The notes beneath the pieces are model-generated. The model was not told the origin of the DNA and ran no database searches. It was given only the letters and a program-made list of their open reading frames with translations. The translations under genes and the position numbers were made by a program. From the NCBI GenBank assembly GCA_024400915.1, contig JAKSLX010000017.1, positions 1 to 64,000 on the forward strand: 64,000 nt of DNA, read 5' to 3'. The stretch is from Treponema sp. GTDB taxonomy: Bacteria; Spirochaetota; Spirochaetia; Treponematales; Treponemataceae. Shown here piece after piece: positions 50,469 to 60,300 of the stretch. Every line of letters starts with the position of its first letter. Position 1 is the stretch's first letter.

Positions 50469-51107
50469 ATGAACCTGAAGGTTTTATCGCTCATGTACAT
50501 TAGCCTGTTTCTCTTTGCTTCCTGCGTGTCTCATGCAAATGGTGATAATTCTGCCGGTTCAACCTTAAAAGCCACGGCAACCAGCCTTGATTCTACTACT
50601 GCATGGACTGAAACTCTGGATGGAGAGATTCTTTCGGAAAAATATTCTGAAGCCAAGGGAATTTCTACAAGGCTAAATGCATCGGTAGAAATGTTTCCAC
50701 TTTCGGAGGTTTTTCTTTCGTCGGAAAATGTCTATCCAAGAATAAGCGAAGCCTACAGCCTGGATACGTCACGCTTGCCGGAGCATGGATACAAGGTTTT
50801 GGATGACTTTATGTCCGCCTTTGAAAAAGGTGAAAATCTAGAGACATATTTTGAAACTTCATCAATCTATTCGCTTGTAATGTTCAAGTATGATTTTGAA
50901 AGGCTCTATGGAGACATGAAGGTTTCCTGGCATGCAATAGGAGAACCTTTCTGCGGTGAGGGATATTTTCAGTGTCCGGTAAGGTTCTTTTTTGGGGAAG
51001 AAAAAAATTATAACGGCTCTCATGCCGATGCCATGATATTCCTACGAAATTCTGAATCAGGGTGCAGGATTATTTCTGTGGATCTGATCAGTCAGACAGG
51101 AGAGTGA
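50469..51107 (+). CDS. Lipoprotein, unknown
   Basis: A 212-residue protein with a lipoprotein signal: MNLKVLSLMYISLFLFASC, with lipidation expected at Cys 19. The mature part has no family I recognise. The C-terminal half (LDDFMSAFEKGENLETYFET to the end) looks like a small alpha/beta domain. It would be anchored to the inner or outer membrane. The ATG follows TAGAAT at the leaderless spacing. The PilZ-like gene begins one base after its stop, so the two form an operon. Confidence 0.7.
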   Translation: MNLKVLSLMYISLFLFASCVSHANGDNSAGSTLKATATSLDSTTAWTETLDGEILSEKYSEAKGISTRLNASVEMFPLSEVFLSSENVYPRISEAYSLDTSRLPEHGYKVLDDFMSAFEKGENLETYFETSSIYSLVMFKYDFERLYGDMKVSWHAIGEPFCGEGYFQCPVRFFFGEEKNYNGSHADAMIFLRNSESGCRIISVDLISQTGE

Positions 51108-51108
51108 T

Positions 51109-52089
51109 ATGCAGGAAGAAAAAGAACTTACTCGCATTGAAAGGGAATTGGTTTTGCAGTATCTGAGGGATGACAATGTTCCTTTGACGGTTACTTTGGA
51201 AGAAAAACCTGAGCAGGCTGATGCTTCCCTTGTTGATTCAAGGACCGACATTCCCGGAAAGGAAAGGCGTGTTCCTGCTAGTGCCGTTTTCCCAGTTGCA
51301 ATTCCTTCCAGCCAGATAGATGTTCTTAAGCAGGGCATAATTCTTTTGAAAAATCCAGCGCGCACAGTTCAGCCTTTTCTTGGAAAGCAGGTAAGGGTTC
51401 AGTTTTATTTTAATCACCTTGGCCTTTATTTCATTACGGAAATGAAGGAATTTTCACAGGGACTTGCCATCGTTGTTCCTTCTTCCATCAAAAGAATTCC
51501 TGATGCCGTTTCCAGCGAAGAATATGATTTTACTGGAACCGTATCTTTTAAAACTGAAAAATCAACTGTTAACATAGATTGCATTCCGCTCAATTCCTAT
51601 GAAATCTTTATTTCTCCAAAATGGGCAGACATTCCGGAATCAAATCAGCATGAAGCAAAATCATTGCTTGAAAAGTTTGTTGCCGATGCAAAATCTGGAG
51701 AAGGGGCACCAATTGGAAATGGACTTCATCTTCTTGCCATAGCCCGTTACCTGACTGAAAAGAATGTTCTGCAGACTGAATCTGTAGAAGGACGGGCAAT
51801 GCCTTTCAACATGATTTTTGTTGATGACAAAAGGGTTGTTCTTGCTGGCGGAAAAGGATCTGAAAATCTTACAGAAGGAACGGATTACAGTTTAAATCTT
51901 GTTTTTGTTCTTGCTAAAAATAAGCTTCTGAAAAGAAACGTGACCATAGAGTGTTCTGTGGAATGTGTTTACAGAAACGAAAATTCTCCGGATCTGAAGT
52001 GCATTTCCCTTAAGTATGAACACCTTAAGGAAGAGGACTACAGGTTCCTCTATGAAAGAATTACGGGGAAAAAATACGGAATAGACTGA
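51109..52089 (+). CDS. PilZ-like cytoplasmic protein
   Basis: A 326-residue protein without signal or membrane helices. It has two beta-rich halves. The first (about 85-175) resembles the YcgR-type N-terminal barrel (GKQVRVQFYFNHLGLYFITEMKEF; LAIVVPSSIKRIP). The second (about 225-326) resembles a PilZ domain ending CISLKYEHLKEEDYRFLYERITGKKYG, a typical PilZ tail. The R-x3-R and D-x-S-x-x-G c-di-GMP motifs are not evident, so ligand binding is doubtful. AGGAGAGTGAT precedes the ATG. The family call is tentative. Confidence 0.55.
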   Translation: MQEEKELTRIERELVLQYLRDDNVPLTVTLEEKPEQADASLVDSRTDIPGKERRVPASAVFPVAIPSSQIDVLKQGIILLKNPARTVQPFLGKQVRVQFYFNHLGLYFITEMKEFSQGLAIVVPSSIKRIPDAVSSEEYDFTGTVSFKTEKSTVNIDCIPLNSYEIFISPKWADIPESNQHEAKSLLEKFVADAKSGEGAPIGNGLHLLAIARYLTEKNVLQTESVEGRAMPFNMIFVDDKRVVLAGGKGSENLTEGTDYSLNLVFVLAKNKLLKRNVTIECSVECVYRNENSPDLKCISLKYEHLKEEDYRFLYERITGKKYGID

Positions 52090-52123
52090 AATGTTTGAAC
52101 GGGGCCTGAGATTTTTAGGTCCC

Positions 52124-53191
52124 TTATTTTTTTGCTGCCTTTGATTTTTTCTTACTGCCTATAAGGGCCGCTACTGGCTTCAGTTCCTCTATGTTCTCGC
52201 AGATGATTTTTGTAATTACCAGAATAGGAACAGAAAGTATCATTCCGGCAAAGCCCCAGATGTATCCCCAGAGAGTAAGGCTTACAAGGATAAGGAAAGG
52301 AGATATTCCAAGGTCATTTCCTTCCCACTTTGGTTCAAGTATGCTGCCAAGAATGGAATTTATCAGGAGTATTGAAAGTCCGATAATGGCAATTTTATAT
52401 CCAACAGGATAGAACTGAATGATGGAAAAACCTGTTGTCATGACAAATGAAATTGCTGATCCAAAGTTTGGTATGAAGTTCAATACGAATGCAAGAAATC
52501 CCCAGACAATCGGAAAATCAAGGCCTACGGAAAAACATACGATTCCAACAAGAGTTCCTGTTAGCAGAGATATGTAGAACTTAATTGAAATAAACCTGGT
52601 AACATCTGAAATTGTTTTTATTGTTATGTAGATTATCTTGCGGTTAAGCTTTTCTTCTGGAAAGGCGTTCTTGATTTTGCCTTTCATCTCTCTCATTTCC
52701 ATCATGAAGAAAAGGATCATGAGGGAAACCAGGAATATTACTTTTGCACCTGAAAGAAGGAAGTTGCTAAGGCTGATGGCTGAATTCTGTACAAAGGTGC
52801 GGACACCAAGGGAATTCCACATGTTTGCAAAGAGAGATGAGTTTTCGTCAAAGGGCAGGTTGAATGTTTCCGCTATCATTGAATAGACGGTGGTAAATCT
52901 TGCTTCGTATCTTGGGTATGCGGCGACAATTGACTTGCAGCTTGTGATAAGGATGTTTGCCACAATTGAAAAAAGAACTCCTGTTACACCAATTACTATA
53001 AGCACTGACAGAATCCATGGAATGCGGAACTTCGACAGTTTTTTTACAAAAGGGTAGAAAATAAAGGAAAACAGGATTGAAATTGTAAGTGGAAGTATAA
53101 AAGTTGCCGTAACCTTTAAAACTGCAAGAGCCACTATGGAAGCAACAAAGCAAAAGAGATAGAAAATTCCTTTTGTGTAGTTTTTCTCCAT
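52124..53191 (-). CDS. AI-2E family (PerM-type) transporter
   Basis: A 355-residue inner-membrane protein with about eight helices in the PerM/AI-2E pattern: paired N-terminal helices, a hydrophilic loop (about 65-145), then GTLVGIVCFSVGLDFPIVWGFLAFVLNFIPNFGS, the family signature, given here by its key N-F-I-P-N-F-G-S. The C-terminal GNDLGISPFLILVSLTLWGYIWGFAGM fits too. Members have been linked to export of autoinducer-2 or to sodium/proton exchange; the substrate here is unknown. A Lys-rich tail ends the protein. GGAG precedes the ATG. Confidence 0.9.
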   Translation of the reverse strand: MEKNYTKGIFYLFCFVASIVALAVLKVTATFILPLTISILFSFIFYPFVKKLSKFRIPWILSVLIVIGVTGVLFSIVANILITSCKSIVAAYPRYEARFTTVYSMIAETFNLPFDENSSLFANMWNSLGVRTFVQNSAISLSNFLLSGAKVIFLVSLMILFFMMEMREMKGKIKNAFPEEKLNRKIIYITIKTISDVTRFISIKFYISLLTGTLVGIVCFSVGLDFPIVWGFLAFVLNFIPNFGSAISFVMTTGFSIIQFYPVGYKIAIIGLSILLINSILGSILEPKWEGNDLGISPFLILVSLTLWGYIWGFAGMILSVPILVITKIICENIEELKPVAALIGSKKKSKAAKK

Positions 53192-53246
53192 AATGGCTCT
53201 CCTGTATTTTCAAGTCATCCCAATGCTGATGGGATTTCTTCTAAAA

Positions 53247-54581
53247 TTATTTCTTTGAGATGATTACCGGTGACTCGATGTTTGCCTTTGGTCCAATCTT
53301 GTCGAATCCGCAGAATGGAACGAGAACTTCCGGAATTGTAACTGAACCGTCTTCATTCTGGTAGTTTTCGATGAGGGCAAGCATAGCGCGTCCAACTGCG
53401 ATGGCTGTACCGTTGAGCATGTGAACATACTTGTTTTTTCCGTCGTCATCGCGGTACTTAACGTTAAGGCGGCGTGCCTGGAAGTCAGTACAGTTTGAAG
53501 TAGAAGTTACTTCACCATAGTCTCCATCTGGATGTGCTTCGTCTGCACGTCCTGGCATCCATGCTTCAAGGTCCCACTTGCGGTATGCAGGAGCACCAAG
53601 GTCACCTGTACATGTATCAACTACATGGAATGGAATTCCAAGACCTGTAAAGATTTCTTCTTCAATCTGGCGGAGCTTTTCATGAAGTGCGTCTGACTGT
53701 TCTGGTGTTGAGTAAACGAACATTTCAACCTTGTCAAACTGGTGAACGCGGTAAAGTCCCTTTGAGAACTGACCTGCAGCACCTGCTTCACGGCGGAAAC
53801 AGTGTGAAAGACCGCAGTACATCAATGGAAGTTTAGACTTGTCAAGAATTTCACCTGAGTGGTATCCACCAAGGGTGATTTCTGCTGTTGCTACGAGACA
53901 TGTACCTTCTTCTTCTATTGCGTAAACATTTGATTCGTTTCCGCGTGGGTTGAATCCGATTCCCTTGAGGACTTCTTCCTTTGCAACATCAGGTGTGATG
54001 AAAGTAGTGAATCCGTGCTTGCGGAGGATGTTCATTGCGTACATGATGAGTGCCTGTTCAAGGAATACAGCTTCGTTCTTGAGGTAGTAGAACTTTGGTC
54101 CCGAAACCTTTGTTGCACGTTCAAAGTCGATGAGATCAAGTGCTTCCATGATTTCTACATGGCTCTTTGCCTTGAAATCAAATTTGCGGATTGTTCCGAC
54201 TTTCTTTACTTCAAGGTTTTCTGTATCGAGTTTTCCGATAGGTGTATCTGGGTGTGCCATGTTAGGAATCTGACGACCTGCATCGTCAAGGGCAGCTTCT
54301 ACTTCATTGAGCTTTGCTTCTTCTGCTGCAATCTGTTCCTTGAGGGCTTTTCCTTCGTCGATATATTTCTGGCGTGTTTCTGGGTCAAGCTTCTGCTTCA
54401 TTGAAGCTGCGTTTTCATTACGCTTCTTCTGGAGTTCCTGGAGTGATGTTGTAAGAGCTGTGCGTTCGTCAAAGAGCTTTACAACAAGGTCAGCGTCTGC
54501 CTTTGCAGGATCCATGTTGCGGTCGATGATGTTCTTTTTTACTGCTTCAAGGTTTTCTTTAATAAATCTGTAGTCTAACAT
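53247..54581 (-). CDS. serS: Seryl-tRNA synthetase
   Basis: A 444-residue class II synthetase that charges tRNA-Ser. The N-terminal long coiled-coil arm (about 30-110) precedes the catalytic domain. Motif 2 is seen as CFRREAGAAGQFSKGLYRVHQFDKVE and motif 3 as LNGTAIAVGRAMLALIENYQ. The EVTSTSNCTDFQARRLNVKYR block is diagnostic for SerRS. It is slightly longer than usual and otherwise complete. GAGG lies before the ATG. It is on the same strand as the PerM-type gene, 55 bases upstream. Confidence 0.97.
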   Translation of the reverse strand: MLDYRFIKENLEAVKKNIIDRNMDPAKADADLVVKLFDERTALTTSLQELQKKRNENAASMKQKLDPETRQKYIDEGKALKEQIAAEEAKLNEVEAALDDAGRQIPNMAHPDTPIGKLDTENLEVKKVGTIRKFDFKAKSHVEIMEALDLIDFERATKVSGPKFYYLKNEAVFLEQALIMYAMNILRKHGFTTFITPDVAKEEVLKGIGFNPRGNESNVYAIEEEGTCLVATAEITLGGYHSGEILDKSKLPLMYCGLSHCFRREAGAAGQFSKGLYRVHQFDKVEMFVYSTPEQSDALHEKLRQIEEEIFTGLGIPFHVVDTCTGDLGAPAYRKWDLEAWMPGRADEAHPDGDYGEVTSTSNCTDFQARRLNVKYRDDDGKNKYVHMLNGTAIAVGRAMLALIENYQNEDGSVTIPEVLVPFCGFDKIGPKANIESPVIISKK

Positions 54582-54640
54582 AATAAATCCTCGTGGGTGA
54601 TAATATATATAAATTTGTGTTTATTTGCAATTGAAGTGGT

Positions 54641-55327
54641 TTACTGCAGTTCGTAGGTTACATCAATTGTAACGCTTACGGAAGTTGAACCGCCTGAAAT
54701 AGGGGTGCTTGCAGTTTCTGTTTTGTATAATACAGCGTTTCTTACAGGACTGTAATATCCTTCACGTTCAGAAATGCTCAGTACCTGTCCAAGTGTAAGT
54801 CCGCTTGTAGCGACAAGAACATTTGCCTTTTGGTCTGCATCGCGAACTGCCAGAATTCTTGCCTGTTTTTCGGCTTCTGATGTGTCTCCTGCTGAATAGC
54901 TCAGGGAAGTCATCTGGTTTGCGCCAGCCTTTATTGCGGCATCGATGATTTTTCCTGTTCTTGAAACATCCTTTACAGTTATGTGAAGTCTGTTTGAAAC
55001 TACATACTGAATCAGAGATTTTTTGCCTGCCTGTCGTTCTGCTTCTTCCTGTCTTATGGAATAATCGGAAGTCTGCATGGAATCTGTTCCGACACCTGCT
55101 TCAGTTACGGCTTTCATTACGGCTGTCATTTTTTCTGCATTTTCTTCAGATGCCTTTACTACATCCTCATTTCTGGAAATTACGGAAAGAACCAGAGTTG
55201 CTTCCTTGTTTTCTACGGTTATGCTCCCTGTTCCCGTAACGGTAATCGTGCGTGCTTTTTTTTCTGTCTTTATCATGCAGGAGCTGAGGGAAAGAACTGC
55301 AGCTGCAATGAATATGATTTTTTTCAT
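54641..55327 (-). CDS. SIMPL-domain (DUF541) lipoprotein
   Basis: A 228-residue protein with a lipoprotein signal (MKKIIFIAAAVLSLSSC, lipidation at Cys 17). The mature part is a SIMPL/DUF541 domain: ITVTGTGSITVENKEATLVLSV, the characteristic opening, then a helix, DYSIRQEEAER and VVSNRLHITVKDVSRTGKIIDAAIKAGANQMTSLSYS. The family is widespread and periplasmic or membrane-anchored; some members respond to oxidative or envelope stress, but activity is unknown. AGGAT precedes the ATG. It follows the large TPR lipoprotein gene by 13 bases. Confidence 0.9.
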   Translation of the reverse strand: MKKIIFIAAAVLSLSSCMIKTEKKARTITVTGTGSITVENKEATLVLSVISRNEDVVKASEENAEKMTAVMKAVTEAGVGTDSMQTSDYSIRQEEAERQAGKKSLIQYVVSNRLHITVKDVSRTGKIIDAAIKAGANQMTSLSYSAGDTSEAEKQARILAVRDADQKANVLVATSGLTLGQVLSISEREGYYSPVRNAVLYKTETASTPISGGSTSVSVTIDVTYELQ

Positions 55328-55340
55328 TTTTCTTTATCCT

Positions 55341-56963
55341 TTATCTAATGTTGAAGTAAAATTTTCTAAGGTAGGTAATGCGCTCGTTTGCCTTTGGCCA
55401 GTGAATGCTCTGTGGGTAGCGGCGGACAATGGTCTCGTAGGTATCAAGGGCGCTTTTAATGTTTCTGACAGAAGAATTGCTTTCAAAGGTTTGTCCCTGA
55501 AGCATAAGGCCTTCGTCGATTTTTGTCGTAGCCTTTGCAAAGAAATCGTCAAGGTAGGCGAGGGTTTCTTCGTATTTTTTGTTCTTGAAAGATTCCCTTG
55601 CCTTTTCAAGGATTTCATCTGCTGCCATGTTTTCCGTGTTTTGAATTGAACTTTTTGAAACGGAAGGTGTTGTCTTTTCCTGTGGTGCAGATTCTGCATC
55701 CGTTGAATTTTCAGATTTTGGAGCCAGCTTGTATTCGTTCTCCGATGTCTTTTTCTGGATGACTGTCTTTGATCCGTTGTCATCGGCACTATCACTTACA
55801 ACTGGTGCAGGTGAAGCAACAGGAACTGGTGTCGAAACTTTCTTTGCGTCTGTCTTAGGAGCTGAAGATCTTGCGGATTTCTTTTCCGAAGAAACCGAAG
55901 GCTTTTGAGAACCTACAGTGTTTTCCTTTTCCTTTTGAACTTCTTCATCCTGTCTTTCAGTTACTTTTGGCTGAGTCAGGACTTTCTTCTCTGGCTTAGG
56001 AGGAATAGCTTCTGCGTAGGCCGGTGCTACTGCATGTTCTGGAGAATTGTTTGTTCCTTTGATTTCAACCTGAAGATAATCGTCTATAAATTTTCCTGTC
56101 AATTGATCGTTTTTATAGAAGTGAAGGATTGTATTTCCTTCTTCCCTAGAGCGAAGACTGAATACCGTATTTCTTTCACCGATCTTGCGGCCAAAATATC
56201 TCATGGAAGTTTTTCCGTCTTCTTCACCAAGATAAATCCAGCCGGTTCCAGGATATACGATGTCGAGGTATTGGCTGTTCTTCATTTCTACTGAACGGGA
56301 AGGAACTACAATAATTTTATTTTCAACAGTTTTTTTCTCTTCTTCCGGTTCATTGTCAACGGAAAGAAGCTCTGAAGATTCAACTTCTTCAACTGCAGCA
56401 ATTCCTTCCGCTTCAATAGATTCTTCAGGTGCAGGGGAAGGTTCTTCTTTTTTTTCAGGAACTGCAACAGGTACAACTTCTTTTTCTGTTTCCATAGGAG
56501 CCTGTGGTTTCTCGTTTTCAGTATCCTTTAAGCTGATTTCCGTATTCGAGTCATTCTTTTCTTCAGTTTCAGAAGTCTGTTTTTCTGGCTCTACTGCAGG
56601 TTCTTCTTCTGCTGCTTTTTCTTCAGTTTTTGCAACAGGTTCTGACGGCTCAAGGAATACAGGTTTAGGATCGCTTTCGTAATATCCCGGAATGTCCTCG
56701 ATAAGTTCAGGAATCGGTTCGAATACAGGTTCTTCGGTAATTTCTTCTGCCTTTTGTTCTTCTGCAACCTGATTTTCTGTTTCAGGAATTTCCTCTGCAG
56801 GAGTTTCTTTTTCTTCAGCCGGTTCATCCTCTGTTTCTAAAGTTTCTTCCGTCTGGACTACAGGTTCTTCAGCCTTTGGTGCAGATGCACATGAGAATAA
56901 AAACAATGAAAATGCAAGTACTGATGCAATTCCTGCAATTCTAGATTTAAGACTTTTTTTCAT
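55341..56963 (-). CDS. Glu/Pro-rich TPR lipoprotein
   Basis: A 540-residue lipoprotein (lipobox LFSC, Cys about 25). Residues 30-215 are low complexity, rich in Glu, Pro, Thr and Ala, and likely extended. A beta-rich domain follows (about 220-305: VEMKNSQYLDIVYPGTGWIYLGEEDGKTSMRYFG). A second low-complexity linker leads to a TPR region at 440-540 (ADEILEKARESFKNKKYEETLAYLDDFF; YETIVRRYPQSIHWPKANERITYL) like YbgF or BamD. It probably spans or tethers envelope layers. It overlaps the upstream membrane-protein gene as ATGA. Confidence 0.75.
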   Translation of the reverse strand: MKKSLKSRIAGIASVLAFSLFLFSCASAPKAEEPVVQTEETLETEDEPAEEKETPAEEIPETENQVAEEQKAEEITEEPVFEPIPELIEDIPGYYESDPKPVFLEPSEPVAKTEEKAAEEEPAVEPEKQTSETEEKNDSNTEISLKDTENEKPQAPMETEKEVVPVAVPEKKEEPSPAPEESIEAEGIAAVEEVESSELLSVDNEPEEEKKTVENKIIVVPSRSVEMKNSQYLDIVYPGTGWIYLGEEDGKTSMRYFGRKIGERNTVFSLRSREEGNTILHFYKNDQLTGKFIDDYLQVEIKGTNNSPEHAVAPAYAEAIPPKPEKKVLTQPKVTERQDEEVQKEKENTVGSQKPSVSSEKKSARSSAPKTDAKKVSTPVPVASPAPVVSDSADDNGSKTVIQKKTSENEYKLAPKSENSTDAESAPQEKTTPSVSKSSIQNTENMAADEILEKARESFKNKKYEETLAYLDDFFAKATTKIDEGLMLQGQTFESNSSVRNIKSALDTYETIVRRYPQSIHWPKANERITYLRKFYFNIR

Positions 56964-57337
56964 GGTGCTGCTCCTAATATTTCGTCAGCAACTTTTTCGT
57001 TTGCTTTTCCAAGTTCATCAACAGTGCTTTTATCTGGCACTGTAAACCATCTATCGAATTCTCCGTCGGACCACTGGGAGGTCTGTTCCCTTGTAAAATA
57101 GTAATCTTCCGTAAGGTTTTCTTTTTTTGGTTCAAAAAACTCTTCGACTGCAGAATAGGGAATGGAATCGGGAAAAATATTTTTTTCAGCCTTTGGCTTT
57201 GCAGGTTCTGAGAAAGCCCCAATAATGAAAGCAAGGACAACAAAGGATACGAGGATTACGCACACAGCAACAGTAAGCTTTGTGTTTTCCTGAAGAAAAT
57301 TTTCTATCCTTTCCTTTATATTGTCCAAGGCCTGCAT
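56960..57337 (-). CDS. Single-helix membrane protein, unknown
   Basis: A 125-residue protein. An N-terminal amphipathic stretch is followed by a membrane helix (about 22-45, LTVAVCVILVSFVVLAFIIGAF) and a hydrophilic periplasmic part with DYYFTREQTSQWSDGEFDRWF. No known family is recognised. It lies between smc (3 bases upstream) and the TPR lipoprotein (ATGA overlap), so the three are co-transcribed. An envelope role with the lipoprotein is an inference from position only. Confidence 0.6.
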   Translation of the reverse strand: MQALDNIKERIENFLQENTKLTVAVCVILVSFVVLAFIIGAFSEPAKPKAEKNIFPDSIPYSAVEEFFEPKKENLTEDYYFTREQTSQWSDGEFDRWFTVPDKSTVDELGKANEKVADEILGAAP

Positions 57338-57340
57338 TTT

Positions 57341-60300
57341 TTACTGGTTGTCTCCCTGACTTTCAGTTTCCGAAGTTTTTTCTGCAGCTGGTGCATCTTC
57401 TGATGCTGCAACTTCCTTTGGTTTTTCTTCTGCCGGTTTTTCAACTATCTTGAGGGAACCGTCCGGATTATGCTCACGGCGAGGAGGACGTGGTGGAATA
57501 ACGATTCCTTCTTCCGGTGGAACATCTTCTTCCACGAAGTCATCCTGAGAATCAAATGTAATGTTTCCGTTGAGTGTATCTTCATCAAGGCGAACCTGAA
57601 GGATCTTTGTAATTCCCGATTCTTCCATTGTAACACCAAGCATTGTAGAAGCACCCATAACTGTCTTTCTGTTATGTGTGATGACAATATACTGGCTTAT
57701 GTTTCCAAAGGCACGCAAGGTGCTTACGAAAGAGGAAACGTTTTTGTCGTCGAGGGCCGCATCAATTTCGTCAAGGAGACAGAATGGTGATGGGCGAACC
57801 TGATATGTTGCGAAGAGAAGTGCAACGGCTGTCATGGTCTTTTCACCGCCGGAAAGCAATGAAATGTGAGAAAGTTTCTTTCCAGGCGGCTGTGCGTAAA
57901 TATCGATACCTGATGTAAGAACGTTTGCAGGATCAACCAGCTTGAGCTCAGCCTTACCACCGTTCATGAGACGGCGGAACATGTTGTGGAAATTTTTCCT
58001 GATCTTGTTGTATGTATCAAGGAACATCTCAGAAGATTTTGTCTTGATTTCCTCGCTGACGCGAACAAGATTTTCAAGGGTTTTCTTTGTGTCGTTGTAG
58101 CTTGCCTGCTGTCGCTCATAGCGTTCTTTTTCTTCTGCAAACTGCTCAACGGCCATAAGGTTAACCTGACCAAGCTCCTGAATCTTCTGTTTTGTCTCTG
58201 CAAGTTTTTCACGGATTACCTGGACAGGTGTCGTGATCTTGTACATGCGCTCCTCGAATTCCATGAGGTCGCGGGAATAGTTGTCCTGAAAGTTCTGCTT
58301 TACGTTCTGGATTTCAGTGTCGCTCTGGGCAAGGGAAACATTGAGCTTTTCAAACTGAGCCTGATACTTGTCTCGCTCTTCCTGCTTTTTCTTAAGGGTA
58401 TTCTGCTTTCCGGAAACCTTGCTGTTGCAGTCATCAATCTGCTTTTTGATTGCATCAACTTCGTCCATGATTTTTGAACCCTGTTTTTCAATGTCAGCAA
58501 TCTGTTCTTCGATCTCGGAAAGCTGTTCCTCAACTTCATCGCGTCTCTTGTTTTCTTCGTAAAGCTCGTTTTCCTGTTCCTTGAGGGAAACTTCTTCCTG
58601 TGCAAGGGCACGCTTGAGCTGCGAAATCTGCTGTTCGCAGTTCTTTATCTGCTGAATCATGGCAGCCTGATTTACGCGAAGGTCTTCAAGAGTCTTTCTG
58701 TATTCGTCAATGCGTTTGCCTAGTTCAACATTTTTCTTTGCAAGCTCTTCGTTTTCTGCCTGGATGCTGTCAATCAGCTTGAGGTTGTCCTGAATTTCCT
58801 TGTCGATGGAACGCTTCTGGGTGATGATACCTTCTGGAGAAAGGAAATCATCGATGAACTGTGGTGTTGTCTTTGTGTAAGATTCTACGCAGAGTGTAAG
58901 TTCATCAAACATTTTTGCAAGGTCTGTAAATGCATTTACGGCATCAGTTCCCATCTTTGCGGATTCTTTTTCCGGATGAGAAGGAAGGGAAGCAAAGTCC
59001 TTGAAGATGTTGGCGCGACCGTTGGCAAAAATCTTGATCTTTTCAAGCTGAGTGTTCAGTTCTTCTTTTGCTTTTTTGTTTGCGGCTGCCGAGTAACCTG
59101 CATCCTTAAGTTTTGCATCGAGTTCAGTTACGATGTCTTCCGTAATCGCTGCAAGTTTTTTCTGAAGTTCTCCACGGGCACTGTTAAGGTTTAAAACCTT
59201 TCCCCCGTTTGTTCCTATGATTTTCTGGTTTTCTTCAATCTGCCCCTGGGACTGCTGAATGTTTGCAACAAAGCCTTCAATGTTTTTGTTGATGTCTGTA
59301 AGTTTCTTGTTAAGGTCGTGAAGGTCAGCGTTCTGACTGTCGATATCCTCGTTGTATTCATCAATGCGCTGTTCAATGTTCTTGATGCGGTTTTCAATCT
59401 GACCGATTTTTTCACGGCTCTGGCTCTGCTGAACATGAAACTGCTGTGCAAGGGCTTTCTTTCCGACTACTTCCTGCTGAAGTTTGATAGCTTCCGTTGT
59501 CTTCTGGTTTACCTGTTCCTGAAGTGACTTAATCTTGTCAGTGTTTTCGTGGAGCGTATTGTAAATTTCTTCAATTTCATTTTCGGCTGCAAGGCGTTTT
59601 TTGTCAGCTTCCTCAAGGGCCTGCTGGTGATGGGTCTTGTCCTGCGTAAAATTCTTGAGCCTTAAAAGTTGAATATCCAGCTCGTAATTGAATTTATCTT
59701 CGTTGTATTTGCGGTACTTTGCAGTTTTGTCTGACTGAGCTTTAAGTGTTTCGTAGCTGCGTTTTGTTTCTGCAAGACCGATGTCAATCTGTGCAAGGTT
59801 TGCTTTTGTTCTTTCAAGTTCTCGTTCTGCTTCCTGAACTTCTGCCTTTGAACGGCTGATACCTGCGGCTTCTTCAAAAAGGTAGCGGCGGTCTTCCGGT
59901 TTTGATGAAAGAATCTGGTCGATTTTTCCCTGTTCCATAACGGAGTAGGCTGCCTTTCCGACACCAGTATCCATGAAGAGCTGTCTAACCTTTGTTGCGG
60001 TTACCTGCTTACCGTTGATGAAATATTCGTTTTCACCGTTGCGGTAAATTCTGCGCTTGATGGCAATTTCCGTTTCATCCATCTGAAGAAGACCGTTTTC
60101 ATTGGCAATGGTCAATGTTACTTCTGCCATGGAAAGGGCTGCACGGGATTCTGTTCCGTTGAAGATGACGTCAGCCATGTTTTCTGCGCGAAGATTTTTT
60201 GATTTGTTTTCTGCCAATACCCATTTGATGGCATCAACGACGTTACTTTTACCGCAACCGTTAGGTCCAAGAAGGGCGGTGATTCCGTCAGCAAAATTTA

